The translations under genes were made by a program, and so were the position numbers. Positions 1 through 12,299 of a DNA stretch of 64,000 nt are shown one piece after another. Position 1 is the first letter of the stretch, and every line of letters begins with the position of its first letter. Where the stretch lies: positions 203,501 to 267,500 of the forward strand of contig NW_023501086.1 of the NCBI RefSeq assembly GCF_014066305.1, in the 5' to 3' direction. Below the pieces are notes generated by a model that was not told where the DNA came from, made no database searches, and worked only from the letters and a program-made list of their open reading frames with translations. The stretch is from Letharia columbiana. Its lineage: Eukaryota > Ascomycota > Lecanoromycetes > Lecanorales > Parmeliaceae.

Positions 1-2400
1 TTAGATACGCTTAGACTCTATAACTTTATCTTATTAGTCGTCTTCTTATATATCTTCGCCTACTTCTAAAGTATAATAGCTTTCTTTCTTAGATTAAATA
101 TATGGCTTTAAAGAATATTACTATTAATTACGATAGCGTTAGCTCGAGATAAATATCTCTTCTATATTACGTTATATATTATTAATTAAAATCTTTAAAT
201 TATCTTTTAATCGAAGCCCTCTCTTATTAATAATAAGGATAGAAAAGATATAAATATTATTTTTAAGACTAATAGTAGCGGACTCTTTTTTTAAGAGTAT
301 ATTATCTAGAGTAGCTATATTAATATAATCTCTAATAGATTAAGATTCTTAAAGAAACTCTATCTATAGATACGATATAGACTCTACTTTCTTAGTCTTA
401 TAATAAAGAGCGAACTTAGACTCTTCGATATCGTTATTTATAAATATTACTCGTTTATACTATAAGTCGCGCTAATTCTTTATTAAAATCAAGTATTCTA
501 TAATAATCTTCTACGTCGAGATCTTCTTCTCTTACGCTTTTATAGACTATATTTCTCGAAGTAATACGATAGAATTAGGGATATTAAAATTCTTACTACG
601 ACCCTCGCGATGAGTAGAGTTACTCTCGCTATTATTAGTAGTATTCTACTTTATCTTCTTCTTCGAAGTAATTACGATAGCGCTATCTAAAAGTAAAGAA
701 TATTTAATTATCTTAAGTAGCGAGAATATAGTAATAAGAGATAAGTAAGTTAAGAGGCTATAGGTTAAATCTAATATATAAAAATCATATTAAAAAGAAA
801 GAAAGAAGTTAAAAGTAAGATAATTAAGAAAACTTAATAAAGTCTTAATAAGAGTAAATAAGCGAATAACGAAGTAAAGAGTTTATCGAATTACTACTAT
901 ATACTTAGAAGCTTAATAAGCTTATATAATAAAGATAGATAGTAATATAAGTAAGATATGATAATATAAAGAAAGTCGCCTTAAGGGTATTAGCTAGAAT
1001 TATATAAAGATATTATTTTAAGAGATATTAGCTAGAATAGTATAATTATAGAGACTTCGAGAATATTAAATAATATCGATTAAGTCTATTATTTATAGCT
1101 ACGATAATTATTATAGAACTTTATATTATATATCTACTCTATAAGTATCTTCGATTAAAGACTTATTTATCTATAACATCTACTTCTTTAAAGACGATAC
1201 TTTAAGAGAAGTAAAGCACTTCTTAAGAATTCGATCGCTTCTCTTAGTTAATATATAATGCTAATTACAATAGCGCTTCTTAATTTCCTTAAAATCGCTT
1301 TTATTTATCTCTTCGAAATTCGAGTATATAGAAATTTAATTATAGAATTTTAGTAGATAATCTCTAGTATTTAGCGTATTTATAGTAGTATCGTAGATAT
1401 TAAAATAGAGCTTTATCTTAATAGTAAGATTTATATAGATTACTAGATAGTTAGAATATAGTAAGTAAAAGCTATTACAATAAAGAATTATTAATATCTT
1501 ATATAGTATTAATCTAAATTAATACTACTCTTATATTATATATAGCCTTTTATATATCTTTATATAGCGAAGAAGTTATTAGAAGTAAAGATCTTTATAA
1601 AGAAGTTTATAAGAAGCGAATATATAGTATATAGTATTCTAGCGAGAGTATACTTAGAAGTATCTAGAATATTATTAATATAATCCTATTATCGTAAGCT
1701 ATAGAGAGCGAGACTCTCGAAGTAAAGTATATACTCTTATATAATTTAGCGTCTTACTCTTAAACCTCTTAACGTAATTAAAGATTTTTAAACGAGTCTC
1801 TTAATTAGTCTTAGAATTAATATTAAACGCGTTATCGTAATATTCTCTAGCTACGCTCTCTCTTATAAAGTATTTATAAAATAAAGAAAGTAATTTTATC
1901 GTATAAGACGATCTAGCTTCCTTTATAGAAAACTCTTCTTATTTCTATTATCTTCTCGATCTTCGCTATTATCGAGTAACAGCCTTTTATACTTTCTAAG
2001 CTTTAAACTATATATAGTATCTATAAGCCTTTATTATAATATCTAGGCGACTAAGAATACTAAAGCGTTATTAATAGTATCAAGTAAATATATAGAATTA
2101 ACTAAAGATATAGTATTAATTATTAAAGAGGAAGAGAAAGAAGTTATAGATTTAGTATTTATTATATTAGCGATTTTGATAGAAGAGAGTCGTTAACTAT
2201 TTAGAGGTAGTTATATTAGATAAGATAATATTAAAGAAATTAGCTTATACGATAGCTATAGATTAAGATGAATTCTTTAATACTATATCGCGTATATCGT
2301 TACGTTATCGTAGACCGTAATATTATTACGCGCTATTATATTATCGTAGTCGTTATAAATAAAATAGCGATATTAAAGAGGGTAATAATTAATAGAATTT
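1..2400. other. RIP-mutated AT-rich DNA, no gene called
   Basis: Extremely AT-rich sequence with CpA and TpG almost missing and TpA in large excess, the footprint of C-to-T mutation in CpA on both strands. Scattered CG-containing words survive. I found no frame that I could tie to a protein family, no RNA gene and no convincing repeat boundary. It may hold the 5' part of the transposase ghost that follows. Confidence 0.6.
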
Positions 2401-5050
2401 ATAAGAATCGCGTAGATTAGAAATAAGCTCTCTCATAATATTAAGAAAATTTAAAGATACATATAATTAATCTCTCTCGCTTCTTAGTTATCGTAAGAGA
2501 TAGATATTATATTAAAGCTACGATTATATTATAGTAGTTATATATTTAAGCGTACTATATAGCTCTTATTAGCTACTATAAAAAGTTAATCTCTAGAATA
2601 AACGCTTTAGATATTTAAAGCTCTTAGATAGCGATAGAGATTATAAATTAGAATTATCGCTAAATCTTAATTAAGCTAGATAATAGAGATAGTATTATAA
2701 TAAGTTTATTCTTTTTATAGATAAGAAGTATCTAATTAATCGCTATTATAAAGAATATAAATAACCTTAAAGCTTAAATTCGTAAAGTTAATAAACTCGT
2801 CAATCTCGAGTAAGAAGAAGATATTAAAACGAAGCTATCTCTAAATATCGATCTTAAGAATATATAGCTAGTAGACTAGTATTAAGACTTAAGACTACTA
2901 TCGTAAGATAACGATATTATTCTCTTTATAATTAAATTTAATAACGCTAGCTAGAAGACGAGTTCGACTATCAAAGTCTCTAATCTTATATTACTTCTCT
3001 TAAGTATATTATTTATCTTAAGATCTATTAGAGGCGTTATCGTATTCTTAAATTAAAGATAAAGATTTAGACTTTTTTATATTAACGCTTAGCTTATAAT
3101 ACAAAGAAGCTAGAATATTTTATATATAATATTTAAGTCTAAGAGAGATTCTATAAATATTAAAGTCTTATTTAATTCTTAATTATCTATTATTTAACTA
3201 TACTTCTTTATAATATAGAATTAAGAGCTAATTATCGTAATTATAACTATAAAGAGCTTTACTATTACTAAATATTAGTAAGATATTATCTTTAGTAGAG
3301 TAGTAGAAAAAGCGTATAATAGAAGCTATCGCGAAAGAGTATCTTTACTTCTTTAACCCCGTTAATCTCTTTAAGCGAATTCTTTAATCTAAGCTTATCG
3401 AGAAGATATACTTTAACTTTAGCGAATTTAAAGACTTATCTTATAAAGCTTTAATAATCTCTCAATATAGACTATATTAGTAAGAACTACATTAAGAAAG
3501 TTTATACGCTATTATAATAACGAGCTTATATTTTTATTAGATTAGATTATTTATAGCTATATCTTCGCTATTTATTATACTTAGTATCTTAATTAAGTAA
3601 TTAAAATAAGATCTAGATTATCGAGATAAAATATCGAAGTTAGAGCGCGAAGTATTAAAGCTTAAGATATAGTATACTTAATAAAATTATAAGATTTCGA
3701 AGTCTTTCTTTATCGTATAGAGCTTCGGCTATTATAAAGTAATATTATAAGCTTAATATTTCTTTTTAAGAAGCGCGCTATTCTTCGTTAATAATCTAAT
3801 ATTCTAATATATTATAAGAATAAATCTTTATCGTAATTAACCTCGATAAAGAAGAATACTTCTTTATTATTCTCTAATAAATGATAAAGAATAGCTATAG
3901 TCTCTAATATACTTAGCGCTATATAGAGGCGAATTAAAACTTAAAATATATAGTTATAAATACTTTAATAAATATTTTAACGCCTAAAAAAGTAAATATC
4001 TTTTATTATTATATCTTCTCTTTCTTAATAGATTTAATCTTTATTATAACTTCTATAGAAGTCTTATAAAAGTATATCTTATACTTATATCTTTCTACTT
4101 TAACGAGCAAATACGGCGCGTTAACGTTTTTTCTTTAATATTTAAATCGTATAATAGTAACCTTAATAATATTCTAGATACTTTACTCTCCTTACGCGAT
4201 ATTAATAAAGAAGTTATTCTCGACTTATCGTAATCTTATTAGAGTTTATATCTTTACGTTATATATAATTAAGAATATATCTTAATAATAAGCTAATATA
4301 AAATTTAAGTCGTAGCGCGTAAATCTTAATTATCGATTTTATCTTATCTCGAAGTAAGAGTTATAATAATCTTAAGTATAATATTATTAAGAATAATAGA
4401 TTTTACTATTAGACTATATAATAACGACGCGAAATAAATAAAATACATATTATCGCAAAGAGGGAGACCTTCGCTACTCGATAAGAGTCTTTCTTTAGAG
4501 AAGCTAGCCCTCTTAAGATTATTTTTAGCTCTTAATATTATACTTACGAGGTCTAGCGATTCTTATATATTTTAAATACGCTAATCTATATAAGTAGCTT
4601 TATTATCTACTTCTAGATATTATTCTAACGTCTATAATAACTTAGTTATACGCTATCGCAATTAGATAATAATCGTTTATATCGAGCTTTACGCGAATTT
4701 AATTTCTAATCTACTATCTAAAGAGCTATAGTCTATTAGAATATATAAAATAAATTATTATAATATTAGCGCTACTACGATATTAATTATAGAGCTAATA
4801 CCTATAGCTATTCTATCTTACCGCTATATAAGCTTATTTAGAAGTTAAAAGAGATAGATTTATCGTAATGAAGACTATTATTTAAACATTTAGCTTCGTT
4901 ATAAGAAGTACTTCTCTTTTTATAACGAATAAGCTTAAGAAAAGAGCTTATCTACTCGAGATTATTAGAAAAGCTAAAAGCGAGTTTTAAGTACTTTTAA
5001 AGTATAGCGACTATTATTGTAAATACGAATCTAAGATCTTATTTAGTAAT
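2401..5050 (+). pseudogene. Ghost of a CACTA/Plavaka-like DNA transposase
   Basis: Not translatable now, but long stretches stay in one frame if TAA/TAG are read as mutated CAA/CAG/TGG. In the frame starting at position 1 (mod 3), about 3290-4250 reads FNLYYNFYRSLIKVYL, then NEQIRRVNVFSLIFKSYNSN and DTLLSLRDINKEVILDLS. This matches the conserved block of a fungal transposase family (LYxNxYRSLxGIY, RRANVFPLTLGPHGSN). At about 4250 the family match moves to the next frame: QQQANIKFKSQRVNLNYRF, then LKSYSLLEYIKQIIIILALL (about 4640-4740), corresponding to the family's CRFC and SYSLSEHARW segments. So at least one frameshift has joined the RIP damage. The frame remains loosely open upstream to about 2400. 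Family naming (Plavaka/KDZ/CACTA-like) is from memory; terminal repeats of the element were not found. Confidence 0.6.
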
Positions 5051-5305
5051 AACGCTAATATGGCGAGTAGGCTTAGTACTTTAATTAGTAGAAGATAACT
5101 TTAAGAGTTACTTATAACTAGTTTTAGTAAATCTATAGATCTTATAAAGAGTCTAGAAGTATCTAAACGACTAAAAGCGATTAAATATATATACTACGCT
5201 TTATTATAAGGCTATAATAACGAAGTATAATATATCTAGTAATATTAATATTCTTATCGGCGAGGATAAGTATAGATAGATATTTAGTAACGCTATTCTC
5301 ATAGC

Positions 5306-5312
<7 letters not shown>

Positions 5313-5348
<36 letters not shown>
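5313..5348. repeat. (CT)18 microsatellite
   Basis: Eighteen uninterrupted CT units, preceded by a short imperfect CT stretch from 5304. CpT/ApG steps are not RIP targets, which may be why a perfect CT tract can persist here while CA/TG tracts cannot. Confidence 0.95.
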
Positions 5349-5350
<2 letters not shown>

Positions 5351-6487
5351 GCTAATATTATCGTAATACTTAGATAATTTAAGAAGATTATCTATTAAAT
5401 TAATTATATTAACATTCGAAAGACTATTATTAAAGTATAAACGTCTTCGATAAAGTATATAACTAATTCTTATAAATATATGAAAAGTTAATAAGTCTTA
5501 AATTATAGTCGTTATTAAAGCCCTCTATCGTAAGTACCCTACTCTCTTTAATATACTACTCTTAAAATTAGATTAAGAATCGCTTCGCTTATTATTAATA
5601 AAGTATAACGAAGAGAATAATAAGATTATCTTATAGTCGAATAATATATATAAGTATATTATCGTAACTAAACGCCTAAGCTTAAGATATTATAAAGAAA
5701 CTCTTTAAATATTAATCCGCGCTTTTAACCTCTTAATAAGTACGTATTTTAAGTCATAAGCTAAGATCTACTTTTATAAAGAATTACAAAATCTCGAATA
5801 TTATATATTTTAGAGACTTTTAACTTTTAGTAATATAAGAAAATTAGCTTTACTTTATAATGAAAATTGTAGTTACGATAGCTAAAGATATAATATTACT
5901 AATAATTTCTAGACTTATAAAATAACGCTTCTCTTTTACTCTAGGCGACTTTATTAGATTTTATATTAATTATATTAAACGCATTAACGATCTATTTACT
6001 ATACGACTTTTAGAAATCGCGGATATATAACTATTTCTTAAGCTTGCGATAATCTAAGAGAGAAGTACCTTCGACTCTATTCTAGAGATTTCTATATATA
6101 AGATATCTTTATATAATTACATCGTCGATCTTTTAGATATCGACTTTTCTCGACTATACTTAATCTCTATTATTAAATTAGATCTAGGCTACGAACTACG
6201 ATTATGATAAAATAATAATAAGAGAAGATTAGAGACGAAGCGGGTAAGAGTTATTAATGATTTTATAGAATATATAATATTTATAGAGTAATATAGGTGG
6301 AGATAAATTAGCGAGGTAAAGTTAGAGTAAAGTTAGCTTAAATAAAATACGCTATCGTAAGTCCGTAACTCGCGAGAATTTATAATTTCTTAGAGACTTT
6401 TAGTAGATTTCAAGTTTCTTATACGTATCTAATAGTCTTATAATTTTAATATAGTAATCTATAAAATACGACTTTATAAAGCTATAG

Positions 6488-6667
6488 TTCTAATATAGTA
6501 TTAATAGTACTACGATAGCTAAATCTAATAGATACTACTACGATAGAAGTATAAGATTTAATCTCTTTAAAGTATAATTCTAATATAGCGTTAATAATAT
6601 TACGATTTTAGGATTTAATAGATACTATTACGATAGAAGTATAAGATCTAATTTTTTAAATATACGA
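6488..6667. repeat. 90-bp tandem duplication
   Basis: Two adjacent units beginning with TTCTAATATAG at 6488 and 6578 share TACGATAGAAGTATAAGAT near their ends. Differences are mostly C/T and G/A, as expected if both copies were mutated by RIP after duplication. Confidence 0.7.
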
Positions 6668-7554
6668 TATTATCACGGTTTCTATAACGTTACGATTCTA
6701 TGATTTTCATATCGCATCTTAAGTATAACTAGATTAAGACTAACACGTTTTAAAGTTTATATATTTAAGATAATTTTAATATTTTATAAATTAAATCTTA
6801 TAGATAAAACTCTTCGAAATATTATTTATAGAAATTATTTACTAAATCTTAGTAATTTTTAAATTTATTACTATTTATATTATACTAGAGAAAATTATTA
6901 TTAAGACTTTTTTACTTAACTTTATACTTAAAATAACTATTAATTAATTTAGAAATAAATATTTCTTTAATAACTCATTTAATTCGATTATTAATAATTA
7001 TATACTTTAATAATAAATTTATCTATTTTAATAAGAGATTATTTATTATAAAACTTAATAAATTAAGATAAAAGATATTATAGATTTTTATACTTAATAG
7101 AAATTCTAGACGATATAAATTTTTTATAAAATCTATAATCTTAAATAAATTAAATCTCTTATAATTTAATTTGCGAAAAAGATAATTAAAGATAATATTC
7201 TTACTATTTAAAAGAATCTTATTATCTATTTAAAAGATAATCTTTTATTAATACTTATTAATATATATAAAAGAATAAGATAGAGCTAAATTAGAAAATC
7301 TTGAATTTATATATATAGTTAATTATAAACTCGTTAGGTCTACGCTTTTTAATTAGATATCGCGGGTAAATAAATTAGCGTTCGTAATTATTAAAAAAAT
7401 AGATATATATTATTAACATATAGAATAACTTTTTTATTTATTATTAACTTTTTGAGATTTTTTTTTAAATTATAGAACGAAATCTGGGCTTTCAGATAAA
7501 AAAAGAATTTCTAAATTTAATCTTATAATTATTAAAGCGCAAGGGATTCAAATA

Positions 7555-7587
7555 TCGCTTACCAAAGTTCGCTTACCAAAGATCGCT
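7555..7587. repeat. Direct repeats CGCTTACCAAAG in Z1
   Basis: Two head-to-tail copies of a word of the form CGCTTACCAAAG(A/T)TCG, spaced 13 bp apart, with a related ATCGCTT just before. The same word recurs, inverted, in Z2 (18051-18115) and, RIP-altered to GCTTATTAAAG, in Z5 and in the composite at 62.3-63.0 kb. It is a conserved internal feature of short Z elements; function unknown, but iteron-like spacing could suit protein binding. Confidence 0.6.
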
Positions 7588-7616
7588 CTATCATAATACG
7601 TTAAGGCCTTATCTCG

Positions 7617-7634
7617 ACTTAGGGCTAGGGCTAC
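7617..7634. other. Telomere-like word in Z1
   Basis: CTTAGGGCTAGGGCTAC contains two degenerate TTAGGG units. The reverse complement of the same word, within CTTAGGGCTAGGGCTA, occurs in Z3 at 30877-30892. Shared between two otherwise different Z subtypes, so it belongs to the element and is not a chance chromosome-end fossil. Confidence 0.5.
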
Positions 7635-7788
7635 CTAGCGTAAACTTAACACTATATATATCTATTCTATAGATATATTATATATCAAATTATAATATAA
7701 TTATATTATTTTCTAATACGCTTATCTATTTACTCGATAGCTCTAATTAAAAAAATAATTATAAATTTAATTTATAGATCTTTACTCG

Positions 7789-10323
7789 TTAATTTATATA
7801 ATTATAATCTTTTAAATATAATTTATATTACTTCTAATATATTTAAAAATTCATTTTATATAATTTATAATATTTTCTATTTAAATAATATTAAGATATT
7901 TATAAATAATCTTATAATTAATAATATTTAAATTAAAACTTATTTAAAAATAAAATCTCTTATTTATAAAAAAAGATAAAATATTAATAATTATTAAGAT
8001 AGTATTATTATCGATAAACTCGATAATAAATAATTATCTTATCTAATCGTCTTATATATAATTATAATATATTTAAAGATAATACTTTATATTTTAATTT
8101 ACTCGCTCGATCTATCTATTAATTTTAAAGTAAAAGATTATTAATAACTTAACTATAATATTTAATCGCTTATAAAAGATTTCTATATAATAATTATAAA
8201 TTAAGAGTTTTAATTTAATATTATTAAGATTAATAAGTTATATAAACGAAATACTTTTTTTAATAATAAGTTAATAATCTTTTTAGCGATAATACTATTA
8301 TTAATATCGAAATAAACTATATAATAGCGTTCTTTAATAAATTAATTAATTGCTACTTAAATAGCGTTATAGTTATTAAATATAAATAAGTCTATAATAA
8401 AGTTAATTAATATATCTTATTATTATTTTTATAAGATTAATAAAAATTAAAATAAATTATATTTTTAATCGCGAGATATTTTAGCTCTCTAATAAATATA
8501 GTAATTTTAAATATAAATAGTTATTATTATTCTTATTTCTTATTAATAATATTCTCTCTTAAATAATCTATAGATATATATTATCTCGAGATAGTCGTAA
8601 GATAATTAATTATATATCTCTTAAATAACATCGATATATATATTATTAAATATCTATAAACGATATTTATAATAAAGTATCTTATTTTATACGAAATACT
8701 TATTTAAAGTAATCTCTTAAAATTTATCTTTATCTTTAATAATAGCGTTATAGATTTTTATATAATAGTTATTCTCTTTATTAGCTCTTACTATCTTATA
8801 ATAAATAAGATTATTAATTATATATATATTAATATTTTTATTATCTAACTTTAATTAATTAAAAATAAAGATTATTTAATACTATTAGCGTAATTATTTA
8901 TTATTAAAATTAATTAATTTATATTTAATTATTTATATAAATATATTAATTTTAATATTCTAAAATTTAAATCGATAAATAATCTTTATATTAAATTTAA
9001 ATAATATATTTAAATAGCGAGTTTAGCGATAACTAAGATCTCTTTCTTTAATAAAATATATTAAATTTTTATAATTCGTAAAGATCTTAATAGAGATATT
9101 AATATATTAATATTTAAAATATTAATATTTAAAATAACGAATAATAGTTAATAACTTCTTATTATAGATTTAATAATTATACTTAGCTAAAGTAAGATTC
9201 TTACTATAAAAGACTATTAAATAAAATACTTTCTTATTATTATATTAAAAAATAATATCTTTATTAACGTAATTAAAAAGTTAATTTTTAAGATAGGGTT
9301 TTTTTTTATTAAAATAATATAGAACTAAGACTTTAATAATAACGACTTTTAAAAAATAAAAAATCTCTTAATATACTAGAGATTAATTAAATATAATTTC
9401 TTTTATAATAAACTTTATTATAGATTTTACTATTTTAGAGAAATCTCTAATAAATTATTAATAAAAATTATAAAATCTAATAAAGATCTATATCTCTTTA
9501 AGATTAATAGATATAGTTTACTCGATAATAATCTAGATTTTAATAAGATTTATTTATAACTTATCTATAAATACTAATAAATCTAAAAATTTAATTTTCT
9601 AGACGTAGAATTCGCATTTAAGAATATTTATCTAAAGATTAATATTTCTTAATTTTAAGAGAATATATCTAATATATTAAACGTATTTCTTTTTTATCTT
9701 ATTATAAATAAATATATTATCGAGATAAATTTAATAGAAGTTATCTAAATACTTAAAAAGAATATTATTTATATATTATTAATATATAACTAGACCGTTA
9801 ATTAGATCGAAGAGAAGAATCTAATATTTATATACTTTAAAAAAGATAATAAAAATAATAAAATTCTCGCTATCGAGATATATATATAGTTTATTAAACG
9901 CGACTATAATATCTAATTATATAAGATATTTATATCTCTAGATTCTTATTAAAATCTTATCTATTAATAGAATTAAGTATTATTTTCTTTTAATAATAGC
10001 GTTTAACTTTTAATAATTTATATAAAAGCGTAATTCTCTATTTAACTTTTTCGCGAATAAAATAAGTAAGATGAATAATATATAATTTAATATTATAAAT
10101 TCTTTCTTTAAATATTTATTTAGATACTTCTTTATTTATCTAAACTTATATTTTAATATTAAATAAATTCTACTTTTTAAAAATTTTATTTTATTAAAAT
10201 TATCGTTAAATTTTAACTTATAATTATAAAAATAGTATAAGAAAAGTATATTTATCTTAATTCTATTAAAAATATTAAGATAATTATAATACTTCGTAGA
10301 TAGTTTACTATTAAGTCTAATAC
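7789..10323. other. Decayed AT-rich DNA between Z1 and Gypsy-1
   Basis: About 2.5 kb of RIP-mutated DNA. No recognisable protein motif, RNA or bounded repeat. It continues on the far side of Gypsy-1 (17602-17982), so the two stretches were presumably contiguous before the retrotransposon inserted. Confidence 0.5.
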
Positions 10324-10584
10324 TATTATAGATCTTAACGCTACTTACGCTAAGACGTTAATATTATATATATTACGTTAGAGTTTCTTTTAGAGTTTAA
10401 TTTTAATAATATATCTTATATATCTAGAGACTTAACGAATATAGATCTACTTTATATATCTTAAAGTTTTAATATTTTTTAGAGATTAATTCTATTATTA
10501 AATATATTATTAAACTCTATAACGACTTTATATCTTTTATAATTTATATTCGCTAGTTAATTATTAATAGACTACGCTCTTATA
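10324..10584 (+). repeat. 5' LTR of Gypsy-1
   Basis: 261 bp, begins TATTATAGATCTTA (from an ancestral TG start) and ends CTACGCTCTTATA. Pairs with 17342-17601 along the whole length; differences are largely transitions. Confidence 0.8.
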
Positions 10585-10889
10585 ATTTTAATCTCTTTAT
10601 CTTTTAAAGGAAAAGATTTATTATTATTATAATATTAAGTTTATTCTTAGATTATATAATAAATAACGAAGATAATATTAATAGCTATTATAGCGTCGAT
10701 AATTAATTCGAAAATTTCTTATTAATAAAAAATCTTATTATAAAATAATATATTATAATTATTAAGACTAAAAACTATTATCTAGAATAAAAATAAGAGT
10801 TAACTATATTAAAGATTTATAATCGCGAGCTTTATAATATTAGCTTATCGTTTATAATTAGCGAGAATCTATCTATATTAATTATTATC

Positions 10890-11720
10890 GCGCTTTTAAT
10901 AAATATATTAATTAAGATAAAAATATTTCGCTTTAAAAGAATATATTTTTATAAAAATATTAATAAGAGAAAGCATTTACGCTAATTTCGCGAAATCGAA
11001 ATTAAGTTTTTTATAAATTCTAAATATTTTACTATCGATTAAGCTAGAATTATTTATTATATATAGTTTTTAAAAGATAACTTTAATATCTAATAATATA
11101 GATATTATTAAATTTATAATCTAGAAAATATAATCTTTAAATTTTTTAAATAATTTCTATTTAATTTAATTGCAAATTTAATAAATCGCTATTTTCTTAT
11201 TTATAAAAAATAAAAGAAGATTAAATATCACTTTAATTAGAAAATATTTATTTTTAAAATCTATTTAAAAGAGTTAAAGATCTATTTATCTCTATTTTTT
11301 AAAAAGTATTAAATTAATTTCTTTTTAGCTAAATTTAGATTAAAGTTTAAAAATAAGATTTTAAATATTAATAATATATCGAGATAATAAAAAGAAATTC
11401 TTATCTAGATTATTATATAGAAAAAGATTTTAAAATATATACGCTTTAGCGATAATTTCTATTCGAAGTTTTTAAAAGAGTTTACTAAAAATAAGCTCTT
11501 AAAGAAGCGAATTTCGAAATTTAAATTAGCTTTAAATAGCGGCGTTAAAGTAATATATATTTAAGAGAGTAATATAAAATATAAAGCTAAATTTTTTAAC
11601 TCTAATTATAAAAAGAATAATTATTTTTATTATAATAAATAGAGTTATTAGATATCTAAATATTTAAACTTTAATAAATTATCTATTATTAATATCGATA
11701 TAATATTAATAAAAAAAGAT
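10890..11720 (+). pseudogene. Gypsy-1 gag ghost
   Basis: RIP-mutated frame resembling a retrotransposon gag. About 10910-11500 gives a lysine- and aromatic-rich, once helical region. At about 11615-11680 the frame reads NYFYYNK then SKYLN, which is what a CCHC zinc knuckle (CxxCxxxGHxxxxC) becomes when Cys and His codons mutate to Tyr. The gag protein of such elements coats the RNA in the virus-like particle. No open frame remains. Confidence 0.65.
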
Positions 11721-12299
11721 TAGATTTTATAATCGTCTTAGAAGTAAGATAAGAATAATAATTAATAGAGATAATTTCTTTTATTTTTATAAAGAGATAA
11801 ATAAAGCTTTAAAGTAAATAGAGATAACTCGTTACTCTATTTAATATTAAAATATATATTAATTTAATTTTATAAAAGTTTATAATTTAATAAAATTTAA
11901 AATCTTATAATATTATTTTATTATAATTAAAAGTATTAAGCGATTAAAGTATATATTACTATAGCGCGTATTAATTAAACTATTAATTAATAAATAATTA
12001 AAATTAAAATAGAGAGTATAATATACTCTTTTATATTATTAATTAAAAAGATCTTAATATCGTATTAAGTATATCTAAGCTAAGCTAATTATAAGTATTA
12101 TTAAATTTAGCGATAGAGTAATAGCGATTTAAAGTTAACGCTAGTAAATTATAAATTAAAAAATTAATTAAATTTATTTAAATTATCGAATAAAAGCTAA
12201 ATATATTCGCGATTATATACGTTATAATAGCGCGAAGTAAATTAAAAAATAAATATAATTTAATACTTTTTTAAAAGTTATTAGAGTTTAATAATATTT

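Larger units (their letters stand above)
5051..7257. other. Decayed AT-rich DNA, no gene called
   Basis: RIP-mutated sequence containing a CT microsatellite and one 90-bp tandem duplication (listed separately). No protein family or RNA gene could be recognised. The first few hundred bases may be the C-terminal end of the transposase ghost. Confidence 0.5.
7258..7788 (-). mobile_element. Helitron-like element Z1 (short form)
   Basis: A 531-bp copy of the family I call Z, on the minus strand. On the plus strand it opens with TTAATATATATAAAAGAATA (its 3' end, reverse-complemented) and closes with CTTTACTCG (its 5' end). It is flanked by A at 7257 and T at 7789, as are the other complete copies, and shows no target-site duplication. 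The outer ~145 bp at the 3' end are shared with Z2-Z5. The middle (about 7440-7640) still contains CpA and TpG (for example CAAGGGATTCAAATATCG), so it is less RIP-damaged than its surroundings. No coding capacity; non-autonomous. Confidence 0.75.

Noticed and set aside
2401..5050. Starship captain (tyrosine recombinase, DUF3435)
   Set aside because: I looked for the captain pattern but the readable blocks match the CACTA/Plavaka-like transposase instead, and no cargo-like genes follow.
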